A stretch of 64,000 nucleotides of DNA from JBGPTF01 sp041490445. Its GTDB lineage: Bacteria; Acidobacteriota; Terriglobia; Acidiferrales; UBA7541. Under the pieces are notes generated by a model, which did not search any database, was not told where the DNA came from, and saw only the letters and a program-made list of their open reading frames with translations. The stretch is from positions 62,001-126,000 of the forward strand of contig JBGPTF010000004.1 of NCBI GenBank assembly GCA_041490445.1, written 5' to 3'. This document shows, in pieces, positions 1 to 8,734 of this stretch (the first letter of the stretch is position 1; each line of letters opens with the position of its first letter). Position numbers and translations under genes: made by a program.

Positions 1-186
1 GGATTCCACCGCGACGGCCACTCTCTGCTGTAATTCGTCCTGTTGTGCGAAGGACGTGTCGCAGAACGAGCACGCTCCGGCGCCATCCATGCTGACGGCG
101 CCGCACTGCGGGCAAACTTGAAGCACTGGTCCGTTTTGCGCTGCGGACGGTCCCGGCAACGGCTCCGTCGCCGGGAGGGAACACAT
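1..186 (-). CDS. zinc-ribbon protein, N-terminal fragment (cut by window edge)
   Basis: The first 62 codons of a minus-strand gene that leaves the window at position 1. Two CxxC pairs are visible, CPQC at residues 25-28 and CSFC at 39-42, ten residues apart, which is the pattern of a short zinc ribbon. The segment after it is Gln/Glu-rich. ATG at 186 is the first in-frame start; GTG at 126 (residue 21) is an alternative that would place the ribbon at the very N-terminus. Neither has a clear Shine-Dalgarno sequence. It is divergent from lptD. The rest of the protein, and so its function, cannot be seen. Confidence 0.6.
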   Translation of the reverse strand, partial: MCSLPATEPLPGPSAAQNGPVLQVCPQCGAVSMDGAGACSFCDTSFAQQDELQQRVAVAVES

Positions 187-404
187 CGTAGCAGCGCTGG
201 CGAGGTGGGCGGGGCCAACTCCGCGCGGATGTCACGAATCAGACAACCGAAGAAAATGGAAAGCTCTGGCGACCGATGTCCCATCGTGGCTGGCGAGGCA
301 GGACAGCGGTGCGCTGGGGAGGAAGAGTGATATGCCGTGCAGGGCAGAACGCCGCGCGTTGCCAGTGTTCTGCGGCGCATGTTAGGCTCACCCTTCTCTG
401 TTCG

Positions 405-2729
405 ATGCGAATGGGAACGCAGGGGTCATACCCAATACGCCGCAGGCAAGCCGCTCTGCTGTTTTCGGTATTGCTATTCTGCGCGGGTGTCTGTGCCGCG
501 CCTCGTCCGCAGACGCGCTTGCCGGCGGGGCACGGGTTCGTGACGCTCGAAGCGGACCAGCAGCGGCAAGTCGGAAAGGTTTTTTATGCGGACGGAAATG
601 TGGATATCCGCTTCGAAGACCTCCGCATGCGCGCGGACCATCTGGAATACAGCGACCAGACGCGCGTTGCCGTCGCGCGCGGCCACGTTCAATTCGACCG
701 CGACACGCAGCATCTCGATGCCAACGCGGCAACGTTCAATCTACGGACGGGCCGCGGCAGTTTCACCGACGTCCGCGGCGCCATCAAGGCAGACCGCCGG
801 CCCAACCCGGGAATTCTCATCAGCCCCAATCCGCTCTCCTTCGAGGCGGAGGAGGTTGAGCGCGTGGACGAGCGCACCTATACAGTGCGCAACGCCTGGA
901 TGACTGTCTGCGATCCGAATCGGCCGAAGTGGAAGTTTTATGCTGCGCGGGCGACGATTCATTTGCAGCACTCGGTGGAACTGGAGCACGCCACGTTTCG
1001 CATCTTTTCGGTCCCGGTGATCTATCTGCCGTACGCCACCGCGCCCGCCGGAAGAAAGCTGCGCCAGTCGGGCTTCCTGATCCCTGACGTGGGCAACACT
1101 TCTCGCAAGGGTTTCGTACTCGGCGAATCGTACTACTGGGCGCCGGCCGACTGGCTCGACACGACGCTGGGCGCGCAGCTTCTCAGCCGCCGCGGCTGGG
1201 GCCAGAATGCAAATCTCCGCGCGCGTCCCTGGGAGAACGTTCGCATCGATGCCAGCTTTTACGGCGTGCGCGACCGCGGCCTGCCGCAAAACGGCGTGCG
1301 TGTGGACCAGGGCGGGCACGAGATACATCTCGGGCTCGACGCGTTTCTGCCAAACGGCTGGCGCGCAGCTGCCGACCTGAATGAGCTGAGCTCGCTCACG
1401 TTCCGGCTCGCGTTTTCGGAGACGTTTACGCAGGCTGTGAATTCCGAAGTGACCAATACCGCATTCCTCACCAACTATTTTCGAGGCTTCACGCTGGGCT
1501 TTGCCGCGCTCAGTTACAAGAACTTCCTCGATGCTGGTGACGTGACGGCAGGCACGCTGGAAACTTCCATCGTCATCCGCACCGCACCGGAAGCGCGATT
1601 CAGCTCGGTGGACCAGGCCCCGTGGCGCCACTTGCCCATCTATTTCAGCTTCAATGCCTTTGCCGACGCCATGCACCGGGACGAAGACGTGGCTCCCGCG
1701 TTCGAGACGCCCGCGGCGGTGCAGCGCACCGAGCTTGCGCCCAGCGTGACGATCCCGATGCGCTGGGGACCCTGGCTCGGCCTGAATACAAACTTTATAC
1801 TGCGATCCACCCGCTACAGCGCGCAACTCCTGAGCAACAGCACGTTCGGCCCATCCGTGGTTCGCACGACGGAGGAGCTTGCGGTGGACTTTCGCCCGCC
1901 TTCCTTCTCCCGCGTCTGGGAGCGGCCCAATTCGAAATGGAAACACGTCATCGAGCCGAAGGCCGTGTATCGCTACGTGAGCGGCGTGAACGAGTTTGGG
2001 CGTTTTCTGCGCTTCGACGAGGACGACACGCTCACCGACACGAGCGAACTTGAATACTCACTAACGCAGCGGCTCTACCGCCGCGCCGGCGAAGGAAACG
2101 CGAAGGAGCTGCTGAGCTGGCGCGTGGCGCAGAAGTATTTTGTCGATCCGACGTTCGGCGGAGCGCTGGTGCCGGGCCAGCGCAACGTGTTTCAAGCGCT
2201 TGATTCGCTGACGCCGTTTGCCTTTGCCGACATGGCGCAGCGATTTTCGCCCCTCATCAGCGACCTGCGCGTTGCGCCCGGGCGGCGCTACGACGCACAA
2301 TTCCGCGTGGACTACGACCCCATCCGCGGGAGGATGAACGCCATCGGCAGTCTTTTGAAGCTCCACCCGTACCGCGAGTCGTTCATCACGCTGGCGCATT
2401 TTTCGACCATCAATCTGCCTTCGGCGCCGGGGCAGAGCACGGCGAATTTTCGGCCGCGCTCAAACCAGGTTCGCGCGCTGGTGGGCTACGGCGAATTGAA
2501 TCGCCGCGGCTGGAATGGAGCGATCGGCTTCAGCTACGACGTGAGTCAACAATTCTTCCAGAACCAGGTTGTCCAGATCAGTTACAACGGGGCGTGCTGC
2601 GGCATCGGGTTCGAGTTCCGGCGCCTCTCGCTCGGCAACGTGCGCGTCGAAAATCAGTTCCGCGTTGTCTTCCTGATTGCCAACATCGGCTCGGCGGGGA
2701 ACCTGCGGCGTCAGGAAAGAATTTACTAG
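405..2729 (+). CDS. lptD: LPS-assembly protein LptD
   Basis: Outer-membrane beta-barrel that, with LptE, inserts lipopolysaccharide into the outer leaflet. The 774-aa product, close to the usual length, starts with a signal peptide (basic IRRR, then a hydrophobic run ending near CAAP). An OstA/LptA-like jellyroll follows at about residues 45-150, then the barrel. The family segment with YLPYATAP lies near residue 205. Cys169 (TVCDPN) and the adjacent pair Cys731-Cys732 (GACCGIGFEFR) match the cysteines that form the inter-domain disulfides in characterised LptD. ATG at 405 is chosen because it gives a normal signal peptide; the frame stays open upstream. LptD implies a diderm with LPS. No lptE or surA is adjacent. 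Confidence 0.93.
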   Translation: MRMGTQGSYPIRRRQAALLFSVLLFCAGVCAAPRPQTRLPAGHGFVTLEADQQRQVGKVFYADGNVDIRFEDLRMRADHLEYSDQTRVAVARGHVQFDRDTQHLDANAATFNLRTGRGSFTDVRGAIKADRRPNPGILISPNPLSFEAEEVERVDERTYTVRNAWMTVCDPNRPKWKFYAARATIHLQHSVELEHATFRIFSVPVIYLPYATAPAGRKLRQSGFLIPDVGNTSRKGFVLGESYYWAPADWLDTTLGAQLLSRRGWGQNANLRARPWENVRIDASFYGVRDRGLPQNGVRVDQGGHEIHLGLDAFLPNGWRAAADLNELSSLTFRLAFSETFTQAVNSEVTNTAFLTNYFRGFTLGFAALSYKNFLDAGDVTAGTLETSIVIRTAPEARFSSVDQAPWRHLPIYFSFNAFADAMHRDEDVAPAFETPAAVQRTELAPSVTIPMRWGPWLGLNTNFILRSTRYSAQLLSNSTFGPSVVRTTEELAVDFRPPSFSRVWERPNSKWKHVIEPKAVYRYVSGVNEFGRFLRFDEDDTLTDTSELEYSLTQRLYRRAGEGNAKELLSWRVAQKYFVDPTFGGALVPGQRNVFQALDSLTPFAFADMAQRFSPLISDLRVAPGRRYDAQFRVDYDPIRGRMNAIGSLLKLHPYRESFITLAHFSTINLPSAPGQSTANFRPRSNQVRALVGYGELNRRGWNGAIGFSYDVSQQFFQNQVVQISYNGACCGIGFEFRRLSLGNVRVENQFRVVFLIANIGSAGNLRRQERIY

Positions 2730-2750
2730 GGTTTCTGCTACCGTTTGAAA

Positions 2751-4169
2751 ATGTCCACGACGGAACTTCACTTTCAATCCCTCGAGCAGGTGGCAATCCT
2801 CCTCCGGCGGAAGAAACTCTCGCCGGTGGAGCTGGTGGACGCCATCCTCGCGCGAATCGTGCGCCTGAATCCCCGGCTGAACGCCTACATCAGTGTGGTG
2901 GGCGAGCAGGCGCGAGCGCAGGCCCGAAAGGCGGAGCGGGAGATTTCTAGCAGACGGTACCGCGGGCCGCTCCACGGCGTCCCGGTTGCGCTGAAGGACA
3001 ACATCTGGACCCGCGGGGTGCGCACCACCGCAGGCTCAAAAATTCTCGCGGATTTCGTTCCTGCCGCAGACGCTACGGTAGCGCGGCGGCTGGCGCGCGC
3101 CGGCGCCATTCTCATTGGGAAAACCAATCTTCACGAATTCGCCTACGGCGTGACCACGGAGAACCCGCACTACGGCGCCACGCGTAATCCCTGGGCGCAA
3201 GACCGGATCCCCGGCGGTTCGAGCGGCGGCTCCGCGGCAGCACTGGCGGCAGGAATGTGTTTTGGTTCTGTCGGGACCGACACGGGAGGCTCGATACGCA
3301 TTCCGGCCTCGCTGTGCGGAATTGTTGGATTGAAGCCAACGTTTGGCCGCGTGAGCTGCGCCGGGGTGGTGTCGCTGGCGCGCACTCTGGATCACGCCGG
3401 TCCGCTCGCTCGGTCGGTCACCGATGTGGCCATCCTGCTGCGCGCGATTGCCGGGCGCGACGCGCTCGATCCGTCAACCGCGAGTGTGCCGGTCCCGGAC
3501 TATCCGCGCGCGCTGCTTGGGCGGCTGGGCCGGTTGCGGCTCGGCTGGCCGGGAGACTATTTTTTCGAGCGCGTGGACGAAGAAGTTCGCCGCGCCGTGG
3601 AAAGCGCAGCGCGGCAATTGGAAAAACTCGGCGCGAAAATAGAGAAAGTTGCCCTCCCGAACGTTTCCGACTCCGAAGCGCCGAGCAGTCAGATCGCGCT
3701 GGCGGAGGCGCGGCAGTATCACGAGAGCATGGGTTATTTCCCCGCGCGGGCGGCGGAGTATGGGGAGGACGTTCGCAAGCGGCTCGAAGCGGGCCGCGAC
3801 GTCGCGGCGGTCGATTATCTGCAAGCACTCGAAGTGCGCCGGCAAGCGCAGGCGGAGTTTGAGGCGGCGTTTCAGCTTGTGGACGCCATTCTTGCGCCGA
3901 CGACTCCCGTGGCAGCGCCGCGTCTTGGCGACAAGCTCGTAACCCTTGGGGAAGTACAAGAGCCTGTCCGCGCGGCGCTGCTCCGGTTGAACCGCCCGGC
4001 GAATTTTACCGGTCTTCCTGCGATTTCGGTTCCTTGCGGCTTCACGCGCGGCGGACTTCCCATCGGGCTTCAATTGATTGGCCGTCCGTGGGAAGAGGCG
4101 CGGCTGCTGCAGATTGCCTTTGCCTACGAGCGCGCGACCAACTGGCACACTCGCCATCCGCGCGAGTAG
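2751..4169 (+). CDS. amidase signature family hydrolase (GatA-like)
   Basis: A 472-aa amidase-signature enzyme that hydrolyses an amide bond with a Ser-cisSer-Lys triad. Visible residues are Lys82 (ALKDN), Ser157 in GGSSGGS and the nucleophile Ser181 in GTDTGGS. The 24-residue spacing of the two serines is standard for the family. It resembles the A subunit of the Asp-tRNA/Glu-tRNA amidotransferase, but no gatB or gatC lies nearby. A stand-alone amidase and a dispersed gatA are both possible. The start is ATG 2751; a TTG two codons upstream (2745) is also open. It follows lptD by 21 nt on the same strand and may be co-transcribed. Confidence 0.85.
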   Translation: MSTTELHFQSLEQVAILLRRKKLSPVELVDAILARIVRLNPRLNAYISVVGEQARAQARKAEREISSRRYRGPLHGVPVALKDNIWTRGVRTTAGSKILADFVPAADATVARRLARAGAILIGKTNLHEFAYGVTTENPHYGATRNPWAQDRIPGGSSGGSAAALAAGMCFGSVGTDTGGSIRIPASLCGIVGLKPTFGRVSCAGVVSLARTLDHAGPLARSVTDVAILLRAIAGRDALDPSTASVPVPDYPRALLGRLGRLRLGWPGDYFFERVDEEVRRAVESAARQLEKLGAKIEKVALPNVSDSEAPSSQIALAEARQYHESMGYFPARAAEYGEDVRKRLEAGRDVAAVDYLQALEVRRQAQAEFEAAFQLVDAILAPTTPVAAPRLGDKLVTLGEVQEPVRAALLRLNRPANFTGLPAISVPCGFTRGGLPIGLQLIGRPWEEARLLQIAFAYERATNWHTRHPRE

Positions 4170-4185
4170 GCGTGGCCGCGAAATC

Positions 4186-5187
4186 TCATCCGCGATACGA
4201 TGCAAAGCCGCGCGTGGCGCCGTGCTGGGAAATCAGCCAGTGACCCGCCCAGAAACCAGCAGCACCAACCAAAAGCCCCGCCAGTCCATCTCCCAAATAG
4301 TGATAGCGGCCGTACACCGTCGAGACAACCATCAACACGAACAGCGGCAGGTGAACCCAGAAGAGCCAGCGGCGGTAGCGCCATGTCCCGAGCAAGGCGG
4401 CGAACGCGCCCGCCACGTGCGCCGAGGGAAATGCAGCGCCATGAACGCGGCCGAAGCGCTCGATGAGCTCCATCAGATGCGTCACTGCCCCGCCCTCGAG
4501 CGGTGCGTTCCGCAGCGCGGCAAACGCGTGATAGGGACTTTCGATCGGAAGCAGGACGGCGATTATGTAGACGGTGTAGTGCGCGACCGCCATCGAAGTC
4601 AGCACCGCCCAGAACGCGCGTTCCTCTCTTTTCGCATAGAGAAGTGCGGGAAGCGCAACGAGCGCGAAGAGGTAGGTCATGTAGGCGAACTGCATGACGT
4701 CAGTCATCGCTGGGCTCGAAAATTGCGCCAGCCATTCCCACGGATACACGCCCGTGAGAACTTGGTCGAAGCGAATCAGCCACACATCGAACCAGCCGGA
4801 GAAAATCAGATGCACGAGCCCGGTCAATTCTTCAAACAGGAACAGCCAGAGGGGCAGAAAATACCAAGCGTGGAGGAAGCGCAGCCATCCCGCTTGACTG
4901 CGCTGCGCAGTCCCGGCCAGCCCGACGACCGCGGCCATCAGAGCCGCGTGGATGAGCACATAGCGAGGGGCCGCGGGCAGATTCCTGTGAAAGACAAGAA
5001 TCGCGGCAATCAACCAGGCCAGGTAAGCCAGCGTCACCCGTTCGAATGCGCCGCACGCTCGCCATGCTTCGCTGAGAATGCTTTCGCCGGGGCGATCAGG
5101 CCTCGCTCGCGCGGCCGCGCGCCAACCAAGTGCGGGAGCCTCAACCGCTCTGGAAAAAGATGAACGGTCTCGATCTTGCATCGTCAT
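4186..5187 (-). CDS. PAP2 / AUR1-like membrane phosphatase or phosphotransferase
   Basis: A 333-aa multi-spanning membrane protein of the PAP2 superfamily. The phosphatase signature is present: FPSAH in the middle block and YGRYHYLGDG in the third, supplying the catalytic histidines. The length and the family of N-terminal membrane spans suggest the PAP2_3/AUR1 branch, whose members move phospho-head-groups between lipids, rather than a short phosphatidic acid phosphatase. ATG 5187 overlaps the stop of the upstream HAD gene as ATGA; a second ATG at 5181 has slightly better spacing from the GGGGA motif. It is the last gene of a three-gene lipid operon. The substrate is unknown. Confidence 0.8.
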   Translation of the reverse strand: MTMQDRDRSSFSRAVEAPALGWRAAARARPDRPGESILSEAWRACGAFERVTLAYLAWLIAAILVFHRNLPAAPRYVLIHAALMAAVVGLAGTAQRSQAGWLRFLHAWYFLPLWLFLFEELTGLVHLIFSGWFDVWLIRFDQVLTGVYPWEWLAQFSSPAMTDVMQFAYMTYLFALVALPALLYAKREERAFWAVLTSMAVAHYTVYIIAVLLPIESPYHAFAALRNAPLEGGAVTHLMELIERFGRVHGAAFPSAHVAGAFAALLGTWRYRRWLFWVHLPLFVLMVVSTVYGRYHYLGDGLAGLLVGAAGFWAGHWLISQHGATRGFASYRG

Positions 5188-5942
5188 TGTCCCCGTATTG
5201 TTTGCGCAGCGGAGAACCGCCGGCCATCTTGCCGAAGAGCTGCCTGACTTATTCGCCGCGATGGGCCGCCGACGGCCGGTCGGTTGTGCCATTCGATCAC
5301 CAGCCAACGACGCTGGAGTGCGAGCTGCTCGAGGCGAGGCGAGGGATTCACCGCCGCTGGGTTTCCAACCCCGTGGAGCATGGGCGCGTCGGCGATGCGG
5401 TCACCGTAAGCGTAGCTGTGCGACAATTTGATGCCATCTCGATCCGCGACTTGGGCGACGACACGAGCCTTCGCATCACCCGAAATGAGTTCGCCCGCCT
5501 GCTTACCCGTCCAACGGCCGAAGTCTGTTTCGATTTCGGTCGCATGGATTTCGATGGGCGCAGGAAGCGTGCGCGCTGCGACTCTCGCCAGCGGCGCAAG
5601 AGTTCCGCTGACCAGATAGATGCGATGCGCGCGCGCGGCGTGCCATTCGAGGCGCCGCAGACCCTCCGCGAACCAGGGCAGCGGCGTGCGTTCGAGCGAA
5701 CCTGCCCAATCCTCCGCAAAGCGCAAAGGCACTCCGTGGAGATACGCTTTGTTCGCTTCCGTCGCAACGCGAAAATCGAAGCAGGCAGTGCGAAGGAACT
5801 GCGCGAGCCAGCGAAATCCTTGCACTGGGCCAAGCACACCGCGCCGCAGCAGGAAAAGCGCGAATCGGCGCTCGAGTGAAGGCGGGGCAAGGAGCGTGCC
5901 ATCCAGATCGAAGAACGCGGCAATGCGGTAACCGGAATTCAT
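5184..5942 (-). CDS. HAD-IB family phosphatase
   Basis: A 252-aa haloacid dehalogenase-fold hydrolase. The nucleophile motif FDLDGT lies about 10 residues from the start, VSGT is motif II and YGDRIAD is the acidic motif near the C-terminus. SerB-like members of subclass IB dephosphorylate small molecules or phosphatidylglycerol-phosphate-type lipids. The position between a CDP-alcohol phosphatidyltransferase and a PAP2 protein favours a lipid-phosphate role, such as removing the phosphate left on a newly made phospholipid head group. ATG 5942 overlaps the upstream stop as ATGA, and its stop overlaps the next start the same way. Phosphoserine phosphatase is a less likely alternative. Confidence 0.78.
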   Translation of the reverse strand: MNSGYRIAAFFDLDGTLLAPPSLERRFALFLLRRGVLGPVQGFRWLAQFLRTACFDFRVATEANKAYLHGVPLRFAEDWAGSLERTPLPWFAEGLRRLEWHAARAHRIYLVSGTLAPLARVAARTLPAPIEIHATEIETDFGRWTGKQAGELISGDAKARVVAQVADRDGIKLSHSYAYGDRIADAPMLHGVGNPAAVNPSPRLEQLALQRRWLVIEWHNRPAVGGPSRRISQAALRQDGRRFSAAQTIRGQ

Positions 5943-6589
5943 CGCGCCGCCCCCGCAACCGGTTTCGCGGCCGGGTGCCATGCGTCCAGATAGCGTTGGC
6001 CTTCCCACAGCACGGGCACAGCACGCACGAGGCAGAAGATCACTGTCGCGGCGACGAGCGCCTGCGTGCCGCGAAGAAACCAGGCCGGCGGCCCGCCAAA
6101 GAACGAAATCATCTCGATGTGCCGCAAGGTGAGCTTGAGGCCGAGAACGCAGAAGCAGACACACTTGAGCGTCGCGTACGCGGCGCGGCTGGCTCGCGAG
6201 GCTACGAGGCGGCGGCCCCAGACGGATTCGAGCATGGAGTTCCTGCCGAAGCCGCTGCGGCCGGAGAGCGCGGCGAGCCCGCGAAGAAAATCCGTCAGGG
6301 CGCCGCGCACGAAAAACGTCACCGGCACCCAGAGCGAAACCAGTCCGGTCACGGCAAAACATGTGAAGAAAAGATTCTCGACGACGCGGTCGCCGAGGAT
6401 GTCGAACTGCGCGCCGAGCGCCGTGGAGAGTTTTCGCCGCCGTGCGAGATAGCCGTCGAGCGCGTCGAGCGAGATGGCCGCGATGGTCAATCCGAGGGCG
6501 CACAGATCGGTCCAGAGGTTATGCCCGAACAGCGCCACCGCCGCAAAGGCGAGTGCGATCCGCGCTGCCGTCACCTGATTCGGTGTCAT
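5939..6589 (-). CDS. CDP-alcohol phosphatidyltransferase
   Basis: A 216-aa integral membrane enzyme that moves a phosphatidyl group from CDP-diacylglycerol to an alcohol. The full signature D-x2-DG-x2-AR-x8-G-x3-D-x3-D is readable as DALDGYLAR, then GAQFDILGD, with the four aspartates that bind metal and CDP. The start is ATG 6589, preceded by GGGAGGA at suitable spacing. It is the first gene of an operon with a HAD phosphatase and a PAP2 protein. A phosphatase as partner suggests a phosphorylated acceptor alcohol such as glycerol-3-phosphate or inositol phosphate. The head group cannot be read from the sequence. Confidence 0.88.
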   Translation of the reverse strand: MTPNQVTAARIALAFAAVALFGHNLWTDLCALGLTIAAISLDALDGYLARRRKLSTALGAQFDILGDRVVENLFFTCFAVTGLVSLWVPVTFFVRGALTDFLRGLAALSGRSGFGRNSMLESVWGRRLVASRASRAAYATLKCVCFCVLGLKLTLRHIEMISFFGGPPAWFLRGTQALVAATVIFCLVRAVPVLWEGQRYLDAWHPAAKPVAGAAR

Positions 6590-6891
6590 CGCTTCCTCCC
6601 TGCCACAAAGTCCGGTGGCCTGTTTTCGCAGGCTCGGTGGTAGAAAAGCAGTTCGAATGCCAGCAGGCCATTCCCCCGAACTCTCTGAGCTGGAATGACT
6701 TCGGCGATGAAGGTTTGTCCTGCTGCTTAAGCCGCTCGACGGATTTCCCGGACACTTGGCGGGCGTTTCCTCGGCTTTGCAAAACGGTGCTGCGCCGCCG
6801 CGTGCCGGTTGTGGGAGAATTAGAGTTTCGGCCGAAGCATTTGGCCGGTGCGGGCCATCCAAAGAGAGAGAAGGAGGCGTACTCTAAGACG
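6590..6891. other. divergent intergenic region
   Basis: About 300 bases between the start codons of the lipid operon (minus) and the redox operon (plus). Both Shine-Dalgarno sequences lie in it. No clear sigma70 promoter was found for either direction. It contains the 11-mer ACTTGGCGGGC at 6754-6764, which also occurs at 28364-28374 in the other divergent promoter region of this window. Confidence 0.5.
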
Positions 6892-7755
6892 ATGGAAGTT
6901 TCCGTATTCGCAGCGTTTGTTGCCGGTCTGGTCTCTTTCCTGTCGCCGTGCGTCTTGCCGCTCGTGCCCGGCTACATTTCCATGCTTTCCGGAATCGGCG
7001 TCGAGCAACTTAAGCAGGGCCAGGCGCCCCGTGGGAGCCTGCTGGCATCTTCCAGCGCTTTCATTGCCGGCTTTTCGATCGTGTTCGTGGCCTTCGGGGC
7101 TTCGGCTACGGCCGTGAGTTCGTTCCTCCTGCGCAACAAGAGTTTGCTCGCGCCGATTGCTGGCGCTCTGGTGATTCTGTTCGGGCTGCATCTGGTGGGG
7201 TGGCTGGGAAAGGTCCCCGTGCGCACGGGACTGGTGCTCGGCGGCGTGCTGCTCGCGGCAGCAGTGGCCATTCGCGTCGCGCCTTCCGATGCTGGCCGAG
7301 CCATGCTTCCCGCGCAACTCGCCTCCGTTTCGCTGATTTTTTTGCTGGGGCCGGGACTTTCGCGCTGGCTGAACCGCGACGTGCATTTCCGCAACTTGGG
7401 CGGCCAGCCTGGGATCGTAAGCGGCTTCCTGCTCGGCTTCGCGTTTGCCTTTGGCTGGACGCCGTGCATCGGGCCGATCCTGGCGGGCGTGTTGGCGATT
7501 GCCGCGACGCGCGACACGGTGGCGCAAGGCATTTTTCTTCTCGCCATGTATTCGCTCGGGCTGGCGATTCCGTTTTTCTTAACGGCGCTCGGAATCGGAA
7601 GGTTCCTCAAGTTCTACCAGCGCTTCCGCCGTCACCTGCATGCCGTGGAAGTGTTCAGCGGGGTGCTGTTGCTAGGAGTCGGCGGCCTGATTTTTGTGAA
7701 CCGCCTGACCTGGCTCTCAGGTAAACTGGCATTCCTGAATCGTTTTGCCTGGTAA
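6892..7755 (+). CDS. ccdA: CcdA/DsbD-type transmembrane electron carrier
   Basis: A 287-aa membrane protein that carries reducing equivalents from cytoplasmic thioredoxin across the inner membrane to periplasmic thiol proteins. The two conserved cysteines are in the family contexts SFLSPCVLPLVPGY in the first segment and GWTPCIGPIL in the fourth. About eight hydrophobic spans fit the somewhat larger CcdA class. ATG 6892 is chosen; AGGAGG at 6872-6877 is rather far (14 nt), so the ribosome-binding site is not ideal. It is followed at once by a TlpA-like lipoprotein and further on by a DsbD alpha-like domain. The operon thus rebuilds the parts of DsbD as separate proteins. Confidence 0.88.
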   Translation: MEVSVFAAFVAGLVSFLSPCVLPLVPGYISMLSGIGVEQLKQGQAPRGSLLASSSAFIAGFSIVFVAFGASATAVSSFLLRNKSLLAPIAGALVILFGLHLVGWLGKVPVRTGLVLGGVLLAAAVAIRVAPSDAGRAMLPAQLASVSLIFLLGPGLSRWLNRDVHFRNLGGQPGIVSGFLLGFAFAFGWTPCIGPILAGVLAIAATRDTVAQGIFLLAMYSLGLAIPFFLTALGIGRFLKFYQRFRRHLHAVEVFSGVLLLGVGGLIFVNRLTWLSGKLAFLNRFAW

Positions 7756-7765
7756 GGGAGTGGAA

Positions 7766-8338
7766 ATGAAGAAGGGGTCTCAGCTCGTCGTTGGAATTCT
7801 TGCGGTGGTCGCGCTCGCGGCCGCGCCGGGGTGTAGTTCGCTGGGCCCGGGCAAGCCCACGGCGCAGGCGGCCGGGAAGAGCATGGATACGTCCAAGCTG
7901 CCCAACGAGCCGGATGTTGCCTTCACCGATCTCGGGGGCAAGAATGTGCCGCTGGCGAGCTTCAAAGGAAACAAAGCAGTCCTGGTCAATTTCTGGGCCA
8001 CCTGGTGCGAGCCCTGCCGGATCGAAATCCCGTGGATGATCGAGTTCCAGCAGAAGTACGGCGACAAGGGTTTCACCGTGCTCGGTGTGGCGATGGACGA
8101 GGAAGGGAAGAGCGTAGTCGAGCCGTTCGTGCAGAAAGAGAAATTCGATGTGGACGGCAAGCAAATGACGATGAATTACCCCATCGTCCTTGGCAACGAC
8201 GCCGTGGCGGAGAAATTCGGCGGGCTCCTCGGGTATCCCACCAGCATGCTCATCTCAAAAGACGGCAAGATCATCAAGCTGTTCATCGGACTGGTGAATC
8301 ACGACGTGCTCGTGAAGGAGATTGAAGGACAATTGTAG
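7766..8338 (+). CDS. TlpA/ResA-like thioredoxin-fold lipoprotein
   Basis: A 190-aa exported thiol-disulfide oxidoreductase. The N-terminus has a lipoprotein signal ending in a lipobox-like APGC at about residue 23, so it is probably anchored to a membrane and faces the periplasm. The redox motif WCEPC sits in the context FWATWCEPCR, and a cis-proline context GYPTS follows. The start ATG 7766 has AAGGGAG five bases upstream. It begins 10 nt after the ccdA stop, so CcdA is the likely electron donor. Clients could be apocytochrome c or other periplasmic thiol proteins; no cytochrome c maturation genes are visible here. Confidence 0.88.
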   Translation: MKKGSQLVVGILAVVALAAAPGCSSLGPGKPTAQAAGKSMDTSKLPNEPDVAFTDLGGKNVPLASFKGNKAVLVNFWATWCEPCRIEIPWMIEFQQKYGDKGFTVLGVAMDEEGKSVVEPFVQKEKFDVDGKQMTMNYPIVLGNDAVAEKFGGLLGYPTSMLISKDGKIIKLFIGLVNHDVLVKEIEGQL

Positions 8339-8398
8339 TCCGCCGGCGCGGCGCCGTGCGCCTTGCTCTGCTTTACGACTCTGCGGTAACCTGCTTGG

Positions 8399-8734
8399 AT
8401 GATGATGGACGAGCACGAATTCCGGAAGAGATGCGACGAAGCGTTTGAAAGCCTGCGAAGTCGCCTGCTCACGCTCGGCGACGAGCACGGGTTCGAAGTG
8501 GAAGGCGGCAGCGGCAAGCTCGAAATCCTTTTTGAAGAGCCGGAGGAAGTCCGCTTCGTGATCAGCCCGAATTCGCCGGTGAGGCAGATCTGGATCTCGG
8601 CGCTGACGACGAGCTTCAAACTCGGTTGGTCGGAAGAAGCAAAGGCGTTCGTCCTTGACAAGACGGGTGAGACGCTACCGCAACTGATGAGCCGCATTCT
8701 TACGCAGCAACTCGGCGCGCCGGTGAGTGTCTGA
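8399..8734 (+). CDS. cyaY: frataxin-like iron-sulfur protein CyaY
   Basis: A 111-aa small acidic protein with the frataxin fold layout: an acidic N-terminal helix (EHEFRKRCDEAFESL), a beta-sheet with QIWIS and the terminal DKTGETLPQLMSRIL helix. These match CyaY, which binds iron and modulates IscS-dependent Fe-S cluster assembly in the cytoplasm. Three ATG codons in a row (8399, 8402, 8405) begin the gene and no strong ribosome-binding site is seen. Its stop overlaps the start of the next gene as TGATG. No isc or suf genes are near. Its place inside a periplasmic redox operon is unusual. Confidence 0.8.
   Translation: MMMDEHEFRKRCDEAFESLRSRLLTLGDEHGFEVEGGSGKLEILFEEPEEVRFVISPNSPVRQIWISALTTSFKLGWSEEAKAFVLDKTGETLPQLMSRILTQQLGAPVSV

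Noticed and set aside
741..1946. A 401-codon minus-strand frame inside lptD.
   Set aside because: Composition is that of an antisense frame in GC-rich DNA; the plus strand encodes clear LptD.
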